A DNA stretch of 64,000 nucleotides from Sphingomonas alba (lineage in GTDB: Bacteria > Pseudomonadota > Alphaproteobacteria > Sphingomonadales > Sphingomonadaceae): contig NZ_JAMGBD010000001.1 of the NCBI RefSeq assembly GCF_023516555.1, positions 1,684,501-1,748,500 on the forward strand, given 5' to 3'. A program made the position numbers and the translations under genes. Positions within the stretch are counted from its first letter, which is position 1. Each line of letters opens with the position of its first letter. Of the stretch, positions 63,714 to 64,000 are shown in pieces. The notes under the pieces are model-generated. The model searched no databases. It saw only the letters and a program-made list of their open reading frames with translations, and was not told the DNA's origin.

Positions 63714-64000
63714 TCAGCCGGCCTGCCAGTTGCGGATGAAGTCCGTCGGGAAGAGGAACATCCAGATATTCAGCGTCAAATTGTCGCGGACGGCAATCAG
63801 GGCCGCGACTTCGAGTGTCACGACAAGCATGGCCGAAGCCCACAACGGAAGTTTCCGGGCGAACCAGAAGCCAAGCATCATCATGCCTATGTCGCTCAGC
63901 GTATTGACGATGCTGTCGCCGGTGTAGCCAACGGCAATTGTCGCTTCGCGATAGCGAGTGATCGCCCAATTGCTGTTTTCCACCAGTTCCCAGGCGGCTT
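63714..64000 (-). CDS. DUF2585 family protein, 5' end cut by window edge
   Basis: The frame is open to the right edge. The visible part has AAWELVENSNW, then RYREATIAVGYTGDSIVNTL, GFWFARKLPLW and RDNLTLNIWM, all hallmarks of DUF2585/UPF0314 membrane proteins. The family is usually about 180-200 aa, so the N-terminal half lies beyond the window. An internal GTG at 63983 could be mistaken for the start. Confidence 0.88.
   Translation of the reverse strand, partial: AAWELVENSNWAITRYREATIAVGYTGDSIVNTLSDIGMMMLGFWFARKLPLWASAMLVVTLEVAALIAVRDNLTLNIWMFLFPTDFIRNWQAG

Overview
The window is high-GC chromosomal DNA from an alphaproteobacterium, most likely a sphingomonad (Sphingomonas / Sphingomicrobium / Sphingosinicella type). 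This is inferred from the aa3 oxidase genes, the pyrE-pdxJ-acpS-lepB order, a short NrdA without an ATP-cone, an alpha-type SspB, a DUF2585 protein, many GTG/TTG starts and mostly 4-bp ATGA gene overlaps. It is largely core genome. I saw no phage, transposase, CRISPR array, rRNA or tRNA.

Layout. 0.2-3 kb: cytochrome c oxidase subunits I and II (minus strand). 3.1-6.8 kb: a tightly overlapping pyrE-pdxJ-acpS-lepB-permease operon. 6.8-12.2 kb: an FKBP isomerase, rpsU, two L,D-transpeptidases, two adjacent single-domain PilZ proteins, a zinc-ribbon protein and a cyclophilin. 12.3-17 kb: purT, then argC-argJ-argB-argR in one overlapping run, with four phased TGCAT repeats in the 37-bp gap before argC. 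17-22.9 kb: small secreted, lipo- and membrane proteins; four share a TAACC-type site 22-23 bp before the start codon. 22.9-25.5 kb: an accessory-looking patch with nested inverted repeats, a zinc-ribbon protein, a DpnI-like nuclease, a membrane-anchored staphylococcal-type nuclease and a 59-aa YegP-like protein.

25.5-29.8 kb: a ribonucleotide reductase operon in which nrdA and nrdB are separated by five small membrane or lipoprotein genes, most of them joined by ATGA overlaps; an NrdR-type box lies upstream. 30.2-40.3 kb: PQQ glucose dehydrogenase, a lipid kinase, a VOC protein, a DUF3617 lipoprotein, uvrB, a third L,D-transpeptidase and an S10 carboxypeptidase. 40.3-50.2 kb: Nudix, CYTH-CHAD, a GGDEF-EAL protein, PAP2, M1 peptidase, an HD-domain protein with a diiron-oxygenase-like ligand pattern, and a LytS/LytTR two-component pair. 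50.2-55.5 kb: two tandem PEP-mutase/isocitrate-lyase-like paralogues, a membrane protein with lower GC, and a Nat-type ABC exporter. 55.5-64 kb: queG, a PfkB kinase, an APC permease, a HIT protein, sspB, fumC, a DUF4142 lipoprotein, a PagL-like outer-membrane protein and a DUF2585 gene cut by the right edge.

The parts most worth a second look are the self-contained argCJB-argR unit with its TGCAT operator, the five small genes inside the nrd operon, the stand-alone DpnI-like catalytic domain, and the shared TAACC site before small membrane-protein genes. Coordinates were read by eye, and starts were chosen from ribosome-binding sites and overlaps. All family assignments come from motif recognition, without database searches.
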